Below, one piece after another: positions 1 through 8,619 of a stretch of DNA of 41,567 bases. How positions within the stretch are numbered: the first letter of the stretch is position 1; each line of letters starts with the position of its first letter. The notes under the pieces are model-generated. The model was not told where the DNA came from, searched no databases, and saw nothing but the letters and a program-made list of their open reading frames with translations. The position numbers were made by a program, and so were the translations under genes. The stretch spans positions 1 to 41,567 of the forward strand of contig ONAD01000019.1 in the NCBI GenBank assembly GCA_900315735.1, given 5' to 3'. Source of the stretch: an uncultured Lachnospiraceae bacterium (GTDB taxonomy: Bacteria > Bacillota > Clostridia > Lachnospirales > Lachnospiraceae).

Positions 1-80
1 CAAAATGCTTATCTTTTGGTCTTTGGTTCGGAATAGTGTAGTGCTGGCGGTCTATCTATTGTTTTCGGTTGCTTGCTTCT

Positions 81-1046
81 TTACCGTACATGAGCATTAT
101 CTGCCGGATTCCAGTTCTGTGAATACGGAGGATTTGATACGACTGCATCCACATACAATGGGTCATATGTACCAACTGGATCACTCTCATCAAAGTATGG
201 CCAGTCTTCTTCAAGTGTATCTCCGTTTCTTGTGACAATATTATCCGGAAGGATACCTCTCATAACGAGATTCATTCTCGTAAGGTTATATGTATTTTCT
301 TTTAATTCCTGAGCATAGTATTTAATTCTGTCACTGTCGCCCATATGTTTTCCAACTGCTTTACCAATGTTAATAAGTAAAGAGCCCGAACCAGACGTAG
401 GATCATAGATCTTTATTTCTGTTCTGTCCTTTAAATGGTCTGCGACAATTTCAGACATAAGGAGTGATACCTCATGCGGGGTGTAGAACTCTCCTGCTTT
501 CTTTCCGGCATTTGCAGCAAAGTTTGAGATAAGATACTCATAGATAAAACCTAGGACATCATAGTCCTGCTTTCCATCCATAGGGATATCTTTTATTAAA
601 TGCAACAGATCACTTATAGCTTTTGTCTGTGAATTTGAACTGTCTCCTAGTTTTGACAAACCAGTCTGCAATGTATCAAAAACTCCATCGAAAACCTTTT
701 TATGAGAGGTGTTTATCAATCTACTAAATGCTGAAAGCGCATCTCTTACATCTGCAACATTAAAGTCACTACCCTTTGCAAGCCAAGTAGAGAACAAATT
801 ATCATAGCTTATGAAATATCCAATATTCTTTTGTATATTCTCAACTATTTCTTTGTCATCTTCTGTGACAGTATCCATGTCGTCATTAGTATATCCAAGT
901 TCGATGAGATACTTTACTTCTTTGTCTGAAAGGAACTTGTAAAAGATGAATCCAAGGATATAATCCTTATATTCATTCGCCTCAATTTTAGACCGCATTT
1001 TATTTGCAGACTCCCATATCTTCGCTGCCAATTGTTGTTTGTTCAT
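81..1046 (-). pseudogene. hsdM: Type I restriction-modification DNA methyltransferase subunit HsdM, 3'-truncated
   Basis: This encodes the first 321 residues of an HsdM N6-adenine methyltransferase, which normally has about 480-530. The HsdM_N helical region comes first. The SAM-binding motif I (DPTSGSGSLL) and the catalytic motif IV (NPPY) follow. The reading frame stops 13 residues after NPPY, so the rest of the catalytic domain and the C-terminal helices that contact HsdS are missing. I looked for a continuation in the other frames of the last 80 bases and found none, so this looks like a junction with unrelated DNA, not a simple frameshift. The start has a good GGAGGC site 7 bases upstream and lies 14 bases after the XRE gene, so the two are probably co-transcribed. 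The product is probably inactive. The identity is sure; loss of function is inferred. Confidence 0.85.
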
Positions 1047-1060
1047 TTCTTTGCCTCCGA

Positions 1061-1288
1061 TTATTTATTCTTTGTTTGCTCAAGCCATGCCTTTTCTAAT
1101 TCACCAAAAGAAAAACCATTTTTTTCACAAAAATCCTTCATCTGTTTCATCGCCTTCATATTGGGCACAGTCTTCCCATTTTCCCATCGATTAATGGTTG
1201 AAAATGCCACACCGAACTCAGAGGCAAACTCTTCCTGCGTCATGAACGATTTTTGACGTATTTTCTTGATTTCATTAGATAAATCCAT
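1061..1288 (-). CDS. XRE-family helix-turn-helix regulator of the type I R-M locus
   Basis: A 75-residue Cro/C1-type DNA-binding protein. The helix-turn-helix spans roughly residues 16-40 (MTQEEFASEFGVAFSTINRW), followed by the typical ENGKTVPN segment. I chose the ATG at 1288 over an upstream in-frame ATG (1312) because GGAGGAAG sits six bases before it. It lies just ahead of hsdM with its own promoter (1319-1347). A small XRE protein in front of hsdM is a common arrangement in Firmicutes and usually controls expression of the methylase operon. Here hsdM is broken, so the regulator may be a leftover. The family is certain; the target is inferred from position. Confidence 0.85.
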   Translation of the reverse strand: MDLSNEIKKIRQKSFMTQEEFASEFGVAFSTINRWENGKTVPNMKAMKQMKDFCEKNGFSFGELEKAWLEQTKNK

Positions 1289-1318
1289 CTTGCACTTCCT
1301 CCGCATAAACATAGCTTA

Positions 1319-1347
1319 ATTATAGCATTTATAAAGCAAGAATACAA
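1319..1347 (-). promoter_or_regulatory. Promoter of the XRE-hsdM operon
   Basis: On the minus strand, TTGTAT (plus 1342-1347) and TATAAT (plus 1319-1324) are separated by 17 bases, a good vegetative promoter about 30 bases before the XRE start codon. Its -35 lies inside the first codons of the open frame of the oppositely oriented hsdS fragment, so the junction with that fragment is immediately upstream of the promoter. Confidence 0.7.
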
Positions 1348-1850
1348 TCGTTTGGGAACAGCGTAAGCTGGGAGAATGCTTCACAGAGCGCAAGGATAGT
1401 ATGCCAGAGGGAGAATTAATCTCTGTAACAATCGGAGAGGGAATCAAGAAGTTTTCTGAGCTTGGAAGACATGATAATTCCAATGATGATAAGTCGAAAT
1501 ATAAGAAAGTATGCGTAGGGGATATTGCCTACAACTCTATGAGAATGTGGCAAGGAGCAAGTGGGTATTCACCGTATGAAGGTATTGTAAGTCCTGCATA
1601 TACGGTGCTTTCACCGATTACTGATGTAGTTGATTCAAAGTGTATTTCGTACCTTTTTAAACGCAGTGATATGACGCATGTTTTCCAAATGAATTCCCAA
1701 GGGATTACATCCGATAACTGGAATTTGAAGTACCCAGCATTAAGTGAGATTGAGATAATGGTATCTCCATACTTGGCTGAACAGCATAAAATTGCTGCCT
1801 TTTTATCGAGAATAGATAACCTTATCACCCTTCAACAGTGTAAGGCATAA
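1335..1850 (+). pseudogene. hsdS: Orphan HsdS target-recognition domain cassette (no start region, truncated end)
   Basis: The open frame runs from 1335 without a suitable start; the first ATG (1401) is internal. It encodes one target recognition domain of a type I specificity subunit. It begins with the conserved opening WEQRKLGE (from 1353), continues through the TRD body, and ends in the conserved helical segment EQHKIAAFLSRIDNLITL, where it stops at QQCKA instead of the usual HQRKL. A full HsdS (about 400 residues) has two such halves. The orientation is opposite to hsdM. A single TRD bounded by the two conserved segments is what a silent specificity cassette would look like in a phase-variable hsdS locus. 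It could equally be a plain remnant. The family is certain; the role is inferred. Confidence 0.8.
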
Positions 1851-1882
1851 AAAAAGAATCCAGTCCACTTGTCCCGGATTCT
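1851..1882 (-). terminator. Rho-independent terminator of the repA operon
   Basis: Read on the minus strand, a 7-bp stem AGAATCC/GGATTCT (plus 1855-1861 and 1876-1882) is followed by a run of T residues (plus 1849-1855 are A). It lies 25 bases after the stop of the small membrane protein gene. Confidence 0.6.
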
Positions 1883-1907
1883 CTCTTTATATGCCATATT
1901 CACCATC

Positions 1908-2324
1908 TTAATCAATCTTTCTTACCCTTGGCGGTGTCGCAGTCTTTCTTTCTAACCAAGGTAACGTTGCATTAATCACGATACATAACTCTATCATTAT
2001 CGCTATAATAAGGATTACTGCCTTTACGATTATCCTTGCTACGTTATTTCCGATGTGATCTGCCGGAGCCCAAAACAAAGCCGTCAGAATTATAATACCT
2101 CCAATTCCCGGAGCTAATGCTACAATTGGAACATATGATAATAGAATATACAACACAAAGAAAGCAGCCACCGCTATATATGCTCCCATTGTTCCTACCA
2201 ACGGAGTCAACTTCTGATGAACTGGGATACACCAAATGATTGCAGGAATCAGATTTATCATCGGGAACTTATAATTCTTTTCATATTTACTTCTGTTTGT
2301 TTCTTCAACAATATACTTTGCCAT
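1908..2324 (-). CDS. Small multi-pass membrane protein of the mobile element
   Basis: A protein of about 138 residues with three to four hydrophobic helices in the middle and C-terminal half, a charged N-terminus (KYIVEETNRSKYEKNYKF) and a basic C-terminal tail ending RKTATPPRVRKID. I do not recognise the family. I chose the second ATG (2324), because the GGAGGA site directly touches the first ATG (2330) but is correctly spaced for the second. It follows repA by 14 bases and precedes a terminator, so it is the last gene of the int-par-rep operon. In related conjugative elements small membrane proteins often follow the initiator gene and belong to the transfer machinery; here no recognisable transfer genes follow. 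Function unknown. Confidence 0.65.
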   Translation of the reverse strand: MAKYIVEETNRSKYEKNYKFPMINLIPAIIWCIPVHQKLTPLVGTMGAYIAVAAFFVLYILLSYVPIVALAPGIGGIIILTALFWAPADHIGNNVARIIVKAVILIIAIMIELCIVINATLPWLERKTATPPRVRKID

Positions 2325-2338
2325 AATCATTCCTCCGA

Positions 2339-3349
2339 TTACATTGTACCATACATGTCGTGATTTACCTCAGCGGTATAGTAATGATTTATCGTGTTTG
2401 GTGCGTTATAGAGTGCTGTTGTCAGGTATGCTTTGATATTTGACACCTTGGTTGTGTTATTCTTCATGCAGCCGATAACATATTCCAAATGCGTTGAATT
2501 GAGCTTCAGAAACTTGCTCTTCACCAAGTTATACGGATAGTCTTCCCCTGCTATACGAATTGTCTTTCTTGGAACACAGACCACATCGCAGATCAGCTGA
2601 TAAAGCTCGTCATACATTTCTCTATCAGACCATTTCTTGTTGCTCATCATGATGTCATAATCAATGTTTTCACGAATAAGCTCCATATATGCGGTAGTTT
2701 CATCCATCTGATCCATCCTCGTAACGCGGATAGGCGTATCCATACGCTCGCCGGATTGAATGATATGATCAGTATCACTAAATTCAATATTGTTAAAATC
2801 ATTATTATTCGGGTCTGATTTCTGTACTACCCCTGGTATAGAATCCTGACAGGTACCGGTATTAACATCTGACTGGTCTTTCATATTTACCGGTCTAATA
2901 TCTGTACCGGTAGAATATTTAGACTGGTGTTCTGCCACCGGTTCATTTTCCTTACCTGTACAATTTTCTGACCGGTCTAATGACTCTTCTTCCCCTCCGG
3001 ATACGAAGTTCTTAACATAGATGATATTTGCAAGCCCATTTCTCTGCTCAATATCCACTAAGCCAATAGCCTGCAATTCCTTCAAAAGACCTACTGCTGT
3101 CATCTTGCTACAATTAAGATCTTCCATGATGCTTTTTATCGAATACTTGATATAAACCCTGTTCTGATCATCAAACCATCCGCTTCTGACGGAAAGTGAC
3201 ATACGATCAAGCATCAGTCCATACAAAAGCTTGGAATTATTCGATATATCCTTAAACCTATTGTCTGTTATCAAAGCCTTCGGCAGGCGGTAGAACGTAA
3301 ACTGCTCTGCCTCCTGCCCATAATAAAACTCCAGCTTCAGCCTCTCCAT
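2339..3349 (-). CDS. repA: RepA_N-type replication initiator
   Basis: A replication initiator of 336 residues. The N-terminal part (about residues 1-110: FYRLPKALITD, NNSKLLYGLMLDRMSLS, then a winged-helix ending in NGLANIIYVKNF) matches RepA_N initiators of Gram-positive plasmids and integrative elements. A low-complexity, polar middle (about 115-215) links it to a C-terminal domain (about 225-330) of the kind usually found with these proteins. The start overlaps the parB stop (TAATG), implying translational coupling; the longer upstream frame beginning at 3376 would overlap parB more and has no better ribosome site. With ParA and ParB it suggests the element can replicate after excision. 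Family assignment is strong; activity is untested. Confidence 0.88.
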   Translation of the reverse strand: MERLKLEFYYGQEAEQFTFYRLPKALITDNRFKDISNNSKLLYGLMLDRMSLSVRSGWFDDQNRVYIKYSIKSIMEDLNCSKMTAVGLLKELQAIGLVDIEQRNGLANIIYVKNFVSGGEEESLDRSENCTGKENEPVAEHQSKYSTGTDIRPVNMKDQSDVNTGTCQDSIPGVVQKSDPNNNDFNNIEFSDTDHIIQSGERMDTPIRVTRMDQMDETTAYMELIRENIDYDIMMSNKKWSDREMYDELYQLICDVVCVPRKTIRIAGEDYPYNLVKSKFLKLNSTHLEYVIGCMKNNTTKVSNIKAYLTTALYNAPNTINHYYTAEVNHDMYGTM

Positions 3350-4254
3350 TAACGCGGTTCCCCTTTCTCCTTCCATTCATCAAGGAGCTTTACGATAAGT
3401 TCCTCGATATCCTCATTGCTCATATCCGGGGTAAAATAGTTGTCCAGCTTCTTCTGGTTAAATACTACCTTACGTGGTTTTGGTTTCTTCTCCGACAGAT
3501 AATCCTTTAAGAAATCTGCGTTCAGATAACCCTTGCGGGACGATTCCTTTATCCTTGCACTCTGCTCCTGGCTAAGTGACACTCCCATCTCCGAAATAAC
3601 TTCATATACGATTTTCTGTTGCTCCTGCGGAATAAAAGAAAGATCCACCCCCTGACGAAGGCCCAGCTTCTTTTCATCCACCATAGCAAGCAATTTCTCA
3701 TCCAAGCTGGCGATGCAGATTAAACGCTGAATGGTCTTCATGCTCTCCCCCGCCTGCTCACTCATAGCTTTAAGGGAAATACCCTGAGCCTTGCCCTGAT
3801 GCTTCATGGCTTCATATTTCATCTGATAAGCCTTCGCTCTCTCACTGACTAGAATATCCTCACGCTGGATATTGGCATCCACCATGATTACTACAGCTTC
3901 ATCATTATCACAGTCACGAACAATAACCGGCATGGTATCTTTCCCTGCCAGTTCGGACGCATGCTTTCTTCTGTGGCCGGATATAAGTTCATATCCACCT
4001 TCTGCTCTCGGTCTTGCGATAGCCGGAACCAACACGCCATACTCCTTGACGCTTTCCACCATTTCTTCCATATTTTCATCGTCTACGACACGAAAAGGAT
4101 GGTTCTCAAAGGTATGCAGTTCCGATAAAGGGATCTCTACTATCTGTCCCTCAACAGGTTTTGCTTCTGCTGTAGTATTACCATCATTCTCAGCCAAAAA
4201 CATATCATCATAGCTGGAAAGCTTGATTCTGTTTGATAATCCCTTACTGCTCAT
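3349..4254 (-). CDS. parB: ParB/Spo0J-family partition protein
   Basis: A ParB-type centromere-binding protein of 301 residues. The N-terminal domain carries the NHPFR box (51-55) and the GHRR motif (93-96) used for CTP binding in this family, then the ERAKAYQMKYEAMKHQGK segment and a central helix-turn-helix region. The C-terminal part is charged and probably dimerises (PDMSNEDIEELIVKLL). The start codon lies inside the end of parA (11-base overlap), and the stop overlaps the repA start, so the three are translationally linked. It should bind parS-like sites on the excised element and work with ParA. No parS site could be identified by eye in the window. An element-encoded copy, not the chromosomal Spo0J, is indicated by its neighbours. 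Confidence 0.9.
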   Translation of the reverse strand: MSSKGLSNRIKLSSYDDMFLAENDGNTTAEAKPVEGQIVEIPLSELHTFENHPFRVVDDENMEEMVESVKEYGVLVPAIARPRAEGGYELISGHRRKHASELAGKDTMPVIVRDCDNDEAVVIMVDANIQREDILVSERAKAYQMKYEAMKHQGKAQGISLKAMSEQAGESMKTIQRLICIASLDEKLLAMVDEKKLGLRQGVDLSFIPQEQQKIVYEVISEMGVSLSQEQSARIKESSRKGYLNADFLKDYLSEKKPKPRKVVFNQKKLDNYFTPDMSNEDIEELIVKLLDEWKEKGEPR

Positions 4255-5029
4255 TGGCTAAAACCTCCTCTACAATCTTTTCATACGCCGCTGCTACTTT
4301 ACCCTTGCCATCATATTTATAAATGCTGACTCCTTCGGCAGATGCCTCCGCAGCTCTAACGGAAAGCGGAATCACATCATCGAAAATATGGATACTGCTT
4401 CCATAGTGCTCATACAGCACTTCCGTGATTTCCTTAGCATAAATGGTTCTGTAATCCACCATCGTAATCAGAATTCCCATAATATGAAGCTTCGGGTTCA
4501 TCTTGCGTTTCACACGGCTGATGGTCTTTAAAAGCTGTTCCAAACCCTTTATAGGCAGATATGCAGCCTGTACCGGAATGATTACTTCATCCGCCGCTAC
4601 AAGGGCATTTAAGGTAAGCTGTCCAAGATTCGGAGAACAGTCCACAAGAATATAGTCATAATCGTCTCTTACAGATTCGATATACTCCCGAAGCGTTGTC
4701 TCCGAACTCATGATTCCAACAAGGGATGTTTCCACACCGGACAATTCGATATTTGCCGGCATAAGGTCGATACCTTCCTCATGATGCAGGATACCGGCTT
4801 TCAGATCATAATCGTCCTCGTTTAACACCCATTCCATTACATTGGCAAGTGTGATCTCCAGCTTATCCGGCTGCGGATATCCTAATGCTTCCGTGAGAGA
4901 TCCCTGGGGATCATTGTCGATTACAAGGACTCTCTTTCCCTTATTTGCCAGACCGATGCCAAGATTTACCACAGACGTACTCTTGGCAACTCCCCCTTTT
5001 TGATTTGCACAGATAATTACTTTACACAT
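4244..5029 (-). CDS. parA: ParA/Soj-family partition ATPase
   Basis: A ParA ATPase of 261 residues with the deviant Walker A motif KGGVAKST (residues 11-18), the Walker A' region (RVLVIDNDPQGSLT) and the Walker B region (YDYILVDCSPNLGQLT). Length and motifs are those of the Soj-like short ParA group without an N-terminal DNA-binding domain. It forms the motor partner of the adjacent ParB. AAAGGAGAG lies nine bases before the ATG, and the start overlaps the end of the preceding gene by eight bases. Encoded in the middle of the mobile-element operon, it probably stabilises the excised circular form. Confidence in the family is high. Confidence 0.92.
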   Translation of the reverse strand: MCKVIICANQKGGVAKSTSVVNLGIGLANKGKRVLVIDNDPQGSLTEALGYPQPDKLEITLANVMEWVLNEDDYDLKAGILHHEEGIDLMPANIELSGVETSLVGIMSSETTLREYIESVRDDYDYILVDCSPNLGQLTLNALVAADEVIIPVQAAYLPIKGLEQLLKTISRVKRKMNPKLHIMGILITMVDYRTIYAKEITEVLYEHYGSSIHIFDDVIPLSVRAAEASAEGVSIYKYDGKGKVAAAYEKIVEEVLANEQ

Positions 5030-5417
5030 CTCGATATGCTCTCCTTTCCAAAAACTTATCTTTCCTTCTGATTTTATTTTTCTTATTCTTATCCTCGTTC
5101 TCCTTAAACGCTTCTAAGATTTCCAACATAGTGCGAATCGGTGTAAAAAGCTCCTCATCTATCTCGGAAGCTGCTTCTAACCGCTCCAGTTCTTCGAGAA
5201 TCCCGTACAGCTCCTTACGGAAATTAACCAGCATCATAGGATTTCCCTTCGCCGTAACCTTGTTATGCAATACCGAATCAAGAACGTAGTCCTGCTTTGT
5301 CGCATACCCAAGCAGTTTCCATCGCTTATCCAATTCCTTTCTCTCAGCAGGAGAACAACGGTAAGCAATAGTCTCACTTCGCAATCTTCCTTTTGGATCA
5401 AGATTCTTCGCTGACAT
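5022..5417 (-). CDS. Small DNA-binding protein of the element (ribbon-helix-helix / MobC-like)
   Basis: A 131-residue charged protein. The N-terminal part (RLRSETIAYRCSPAERKELDKR, then a helix to about residue 50) resembles ribbon-helix-helix proteins such as MobC-type relaxosome accessories. The rest is helical and rich in Glu and Leu (ELYGILEELERLEAASEID), with a very basic Lys-rich end (KNKKNKIRRKDK). The ATG at 5417 is chosen because AAGGAGGG precedes it by six bases; it overlaps the end of int by 20 bases. Lying between int and parA it could be a relaxosome protein, a regulator of the par genes, or an accessory of excision. No relaxase gene is visible in the window. The fold is inferred, the function open. 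Confidence 0.6.
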   Translation of the reverse strand: MSAKNLDPKGRLRSETIAYRCSPAERKELDKRWKLLGYATKQDYVLDSVLHNKVTAKGNPMMLVNFRKELYGILEELERLEAASEIDEELFTPIRTMLEILEAFKENEDKNKKNKIRRKDKFLERRAYRDV

Positions 5418-6495
5418 CAAATCCCTCCTTCCATTCTTCATCAAGAGCCTCTGCCATATCATCCTGAATAGACGGCATCATATGTGCATAACGATAAGTA
5501 ATATCCGAACTTTCATGGCCTACACGGTTACCGATAGCCACTGCCGAAAATCCCATATCTATAAGAAGCGATACATGGCTGTGTCTTAAATCATGAAGAC
5601 GAATACGCTTTACCCCACTTGCCTTTACACCCCTATCCATCTCATGGTGCAAATAAGACTTTGAAATCACAAAGATCCTATCGCTCGGTTCAATGCCATA
5701 AATGCTATCAAGGAAATCTTTCATTTCTAATGCCACATTCTCCGGCATAGATATCATACGCACACTCTTTGGAGTTTTAGGTTTTGTAATAACATCCCTT
5801 CCACTTATCCTTTGATATGACTTTGTGATAGATAGCTTATTCTTATCGAAATCAAAATCCGCAGGAGTTAAAGCCATCAGTTCACCAATTCGGATCCCAC
5901 ACCAATACAAAAGCTCAAATGCCATATAGGAATAGGTTTTATTCGCGACCTCGGGAATGAAGCGCATATACTCTTCCTTTGTCCAAAAAAGCATTTCATC
6001 TGCATGGTGTTGTCCAAGTGGACCAGCAATTACAGCCGGATTCTTTGGCAGTTCGTAATACTTCACCGCATGATTGAATATGGCTGAAAGTTCCGCCTGC
6101 ATCTTCCTAAGATAGGTTCCTTTGTATTTTTCACCATCCTGCGACTCACACTTACGCATCTCGTTTTGCCAAGCAATAACATCTCTCGGTGTAATCTCAC
6201 GCATTACCAAATCTTTAAAATACGGTAGTATCTTTAACTCGATTACATATTCTTTGGACTTCCACGTATTCTCTCTAAGCTTTGGCTTTACATCATCGGT
6301 ATAGCGTTTGTAAAAATCCCCAAAGGTCATATCAAGGCTACTGGCCTTTTCCAATGAAAAATGTCGTTCCCAGTCCTGTGCTTCCTTTTTGGTTGAGAAG
6401 CCACGCTTTAATTTTCTCTGCTGCTTACCTGTCCAGTCGGTGTAATACAACGACACATACCAAGTGCCTCTCTTCTTATCTTTATAAACTGCCAT
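5398..6495 (-). CDS. int: Tyrosine recombinase integrase (Tn916-Int-like)
   Basis: A 365-residue integrase. The N-terminal arm-binding domain (WYVSLYYTDWTGKQQRKLKR) is followed by the SAM-like core-binding domain (about 55-150) and the catalytic domain. The catalytic residues visible are R202 (CGIRIGELMAL), H301 and R304 (LHDLRHSH), H327 (VGHESS) and the nucleophile Y336 (TYRYAH). The ATG at 6495 has AAGGAGGACG just upstream and overlaps the excisionase gene by 14 bases. Integrases of this type insert elements site-specifically; the position 0.5 kb from the 3' end of guaA, with guaA intact, suggests that the guaA end is the attachment site. All catalytic residues are present, so it should be active. 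Confidence 0.93.
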   Translation of the reverse strand: MAVYKDKKRGTWYVSLYYTDWTGKQQRKLKRGFSTKKEAQDWERHFSLEKASSLDMTFGDFYKRYTDDVKPKLRENTWKSKEYVIELKILPYFKDLVMREITPRDVIAWQNEMRKCESQDGEKYKGTYLRKMQAELSAIFNHAVKYYELPKNPAVIAGPLGQHHADEMLFWTKEEYMRFIPEVANKTYSYMAFELLYWCGIRIGELMALTPADFDFDKNKLSITKSYQRISGRDVITKPKTPKSVRMISMPENVALEMKDFLDSIYGIEPSDRIFVISKSYLHHEMDRGVKASGVKRIRLHDLRHSHVSLLIDMGFSAVAIGNRVGHESSDITYRYAHMMPSIQDDMAEALDEEWKEGFDVSEES

Positions 6496-6697
6496 CTTCG
6501 TCCTCCTTTTCAAATGAATCAACTCCGTAGAATCTTTCTTCGAAATACTTTCTGCTTACTCTACCCGGGATTACCATGTAGCCTTTATCAGAAAGTTCCT
6601 TATTTAAGTCACGAACGATTGCATATGACTTTGATTCGGAAACACTCAATACCTGACAGATCTCTTTTACTGATATAAACGTTCTGCATTCAAACAT
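6482..6697 (-). CDS. xis: Excisionase-like small helix-turn-helix protein
   Basis: A 71-residue protein with a winged-helix excisionase-like pattern: an N-terminal helix-turn-helix (ISVKEICQVLSVSESKSYAI), a wing region ending MVIPGRVSRKYFEERFYG, and an acidic tail (EKEDEDG). Proteins of this size directly ahead of a Tn916-like integrase commonly act as excisionase, bending DNA next to the attachment site and biasing the integrase towards excision. GGAGGG precedes the ATG by about nine bases. The gene overlaps int, so the two are co-translated. Two TTACGTA repeats lie just upstream and may be binding sites. Role inferred from size, fold and context. Confidence 0.75.
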   Translation of the reverse strand: MFECRTFISVKEICQVLSVSESKSYAIVRDLNKELSDKGYMVIPGRVSRKYFEERFYGVDSFEKEDEDGSL

Positions 6698-6713
6698 ATC
6701 TTTTGCCCTCCGC

Positions 6714-6737
6714 TTACGTACTATTTCTTGTTACGTA
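6714..6737. repeat. Paired TTACGTA repeats ahead of xis
   Basis: TTACGTA occurs at 6714-6720 and 6731-6737, start points 17 bases apart and within 45 bases of the xis start. The spacing is close to one and a half to two helical turns. They may be arm sites for the integrase or excisionase, or operator sites. This is inference from position only. Confidence 0.4.
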
Positions 6738-6993
6738 ATACATTTGGGTTGAAAAAATCCCCATTACTAAACGAGAACAAAAAAAGTTTGAAATTTTATA
6801 ATTTGTGGAAAATAAAAGATGAAAAACAGATTTGGACTTTATTCTGGAATTATTCCGATACAGTTTTTTCTGAGAAAAACAGTATCATAATCGTATCACG
6901 ACACAAAAAAGGCCTGAAATCATGTTTTTTTAACATGATTTCAAGCCTTGAAAATACTTGATTTGTTATACCAACCTCTAAACCACTTCAGGT
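6738..6993. other. Non-coding junction region between xis and guaA
   Basis: No credible gene is present. The region is AT-rich and holds a hairpin at 6857-6886 (GATAC and GTATC bracketing GTTTTT and AAAAAC) and the guaA terminator at 6909-6949. The attachment-site half of the element is expected somewhere between here and the last codons of guaA, but the partner site lies outside the window so the core cannot be fixed. Confidence 0.5.
6905..6949 (-). terminator. Terminator of guaA
   Basis: Read on the minus strand, an 18-bp stem with one mismatch (plus 6909-6926 pairing with 6932-6949) closes on a short T-rich loop and is followed by six T residues (A on the plus strand at 6905-6910). It lies about 45 bases beyond the guaA stop. 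Confidence 0.85.
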
Positions 6994-8568
6994 CTACTCA
7001 AACTCAATCGTTCCAGGTGGCTTACTCGTCAAATCATAGAATACACGGTTTACTCCGCGTACCTCGTTGATGATTCGGCTCATTACAGTCTGCAGTACTG
7101 CAAATGGAATCTCTGCGCTTTCGGCGGTCATGAAGTCGACGGTATTTACGGCACGCAGTGCAACTGCGTAGTCGTAGGTTCGCTCGTCACCCATTACTCC
7201 AACGGAACGCATATTGGTCAGAGCTGCAAAATACTGGTTTGGCATCCAGGATGGAGCTTCGCCGTTTTCTTTCTTGTAAGCAGCCACTGCCTTGTCCACT
7301 TCTTCGCGGTAGATGGCATCGGCATCCTGCACGATGCGGACTTTCTCAGCATTGACTTCACCGATGATTCGGATACCAAGACCCGGACCCGGGAATGGCT
7401 GACGGAATACCAGATGCTCTGGGATTCCAAGTTCAAGACCGGCTTTACGAACCTCATCTTTGAAGAGGTTACGCAGCGGCTCGATGATTTCCTTGAAATC
7501 AACATATTCCGGGAGACCTCCTACATTGTGGTGGGATTTGATGACAGCAGATTCTCCACCAAGACCACTTTCTACCACGTCAGGGTAAATGGTTCCCTGT
7601 GCCAGGAAATCAACGGCTCCGATTTTCTTTGCTTCTTCTTCAAACACACGGATGAATTCTTCGCCGATAATTTTACGCTTTGCTTCCGGCTCTGTTACTC
7701 CGGCAAGCTTGTTGTAGTAACGCTCCTGAGCATTTACACGGATGAAGTTCAGGTCAAACTGACCATTCGGTCCGAATACATTTTCCACTTCATCTCCTTC
7801 GTCTTTACGAAGAAGACCATGGTCAACAAATACGCAGGTAAGCTGTTTTCCGATTGCTCTGGATAAAAGACCTGCTGCCACAGAAGAATCCACACCACCA
7901 GACAATGCCAGAAGTACTCTTCCGTTACCGACTTTTTCACGGATTTCCTTAATAGTATTTTCCACAAAGGAATCCATTCTCCATGTTCCGGCACAGCCAC
8001 AGACACCACGGACGAAGTTGTGGAGCATCTTGGTTCCCTCTTTGGTATGGAGTACCTCCGGGTGGAACTGGATGGCATAGAGATTTTTTTCACGGTTTTC
8101 TGCTGCTGCCACCGGGCAGTCTGCAGTATGTGCTACGATTTCAAAACCAGGTGCTGTCTTTGAAATATAATCAAAATGGCTCATCCAGCAAATGGTCTTT
8201 TCTTCTACATTCTGGAATAATGGTGAGTTTTTATCCACCATTACTTCTGTCTTACCATATTCGCGAACCGGTGCTTTTTCTACCTTTCCGCCCAACACAT
8301 GCATCATGAGCTGTGCACCGTAACAAAGTCCTAAAACCGGAATACCAAGTTCAAAAAGCTCTTTGCTGTAAGTCGGTGAATCTGCTTCATAACAGCTGTT
8401 TGGACCTCCGGTCAGGATGATTCCCTTCGGATTCATCGCTTTGATTGTCTCGATATCCGTGCGGTAAGAATATATTTCACAATATACCTTGCATTCACGG
8501 ACACGTCTTGCAACCAGCTGGTTGTACTGTCCGCCAAAATCAATGACAATAACTTTTTCCTTATCCAT
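6994..8568 (-). CDS. guaA: GMP synthase (glutamine-hydrolysing)
   Basis: A complete GMP synthase of 524 residues, converting XMP, ATP and glutamine to GMP in purine synthesis. The N-terminal class I amidotransferase has the nucleophile C82 (LGLCYGAQ) with H169 and E171 (QFHPE). The ATP pyrophosphatase domain has the P-loop SGGVDSS (223-229). The C-terminal dimerisation and XMP-binding domain ends in [11 protein letters not shown], the normal end. AGGAGG lies nine bases before the ATG and a strong promoter is at 8620-8648. The 3' end of guaA is a recurrent insertion site for integrase-bearing elements, and the integrase gene here is immediately downstream, with the reading frame kept intact. 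Confidence 0.98.
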   Translation of the reverse strand: MDKEKVIVIDFGGQYNQLVARRVRECKVYCEIYSYRTDIETIKAMNPKGIILTGGPNSCYEADSPTYSKELFELGIPVLGLCYGAQLMMHVLGGKVEKAPVREYGKTEVMVDKNSPLFQNVEEKTICWMSHFDYISKTAPGFEIVAHTADCPVAAAENREKNLYAIQFHPEVLHTKEGTKMLHNFVRGVCGCAGTWRMDSFVENTIKEIREKVGNGRVLLALSGGVDSSVAAGLLSRAIGKQLTCVFVDHGLLRKDEGDEVENVFGPNGQFDLNFIRVNAQERYYNKLAGVTEPEAKRKIIGEEFIRVFEEEAKKIGAVDFLAQGTIYPDVVESGLGGESAVIKSHHNVGGLPEYVDFKEIIEPLRNLFKDEVRKAGLELGIPEHLVFRQPFPGPGLGIRIIGEVNAEKVRIVQDADAIYREEVDKAVAAYKKENGEAPSWMPNQYFAALTNMRSVGVMGDERTYDYAVALRAVNTVDFMTAESAEIPFAVLQTVMSRIINEVRGVNRVFYDLTSKPPGTIEFE

Positions 8569-8619
8569 GGACGTTTTTCCTCCTAATTTTTGCTGAGACT
8601 CGCCCAGCGTCTAAACTTC

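Noticed and set aside
56..238. Minus-strand reading frame overlapping the hsdM end, as a possible frameshifted continuation
   Set aside because: It does not resemble the part of HsdM expected after NPPY and stops after 60 codons.
6728..6961. Plus-strand 77-residue ORF between xis and guaA
   Set aside because: It runs through the guaA terminator hairpin, has no ribosome site and a low-complexity Lys/Phe-rich composition.
7414..7866. 150-residue plus-strand ORF inside guaA
   Set aside because: It is the antisense shadow of a fully conserved enzyme.
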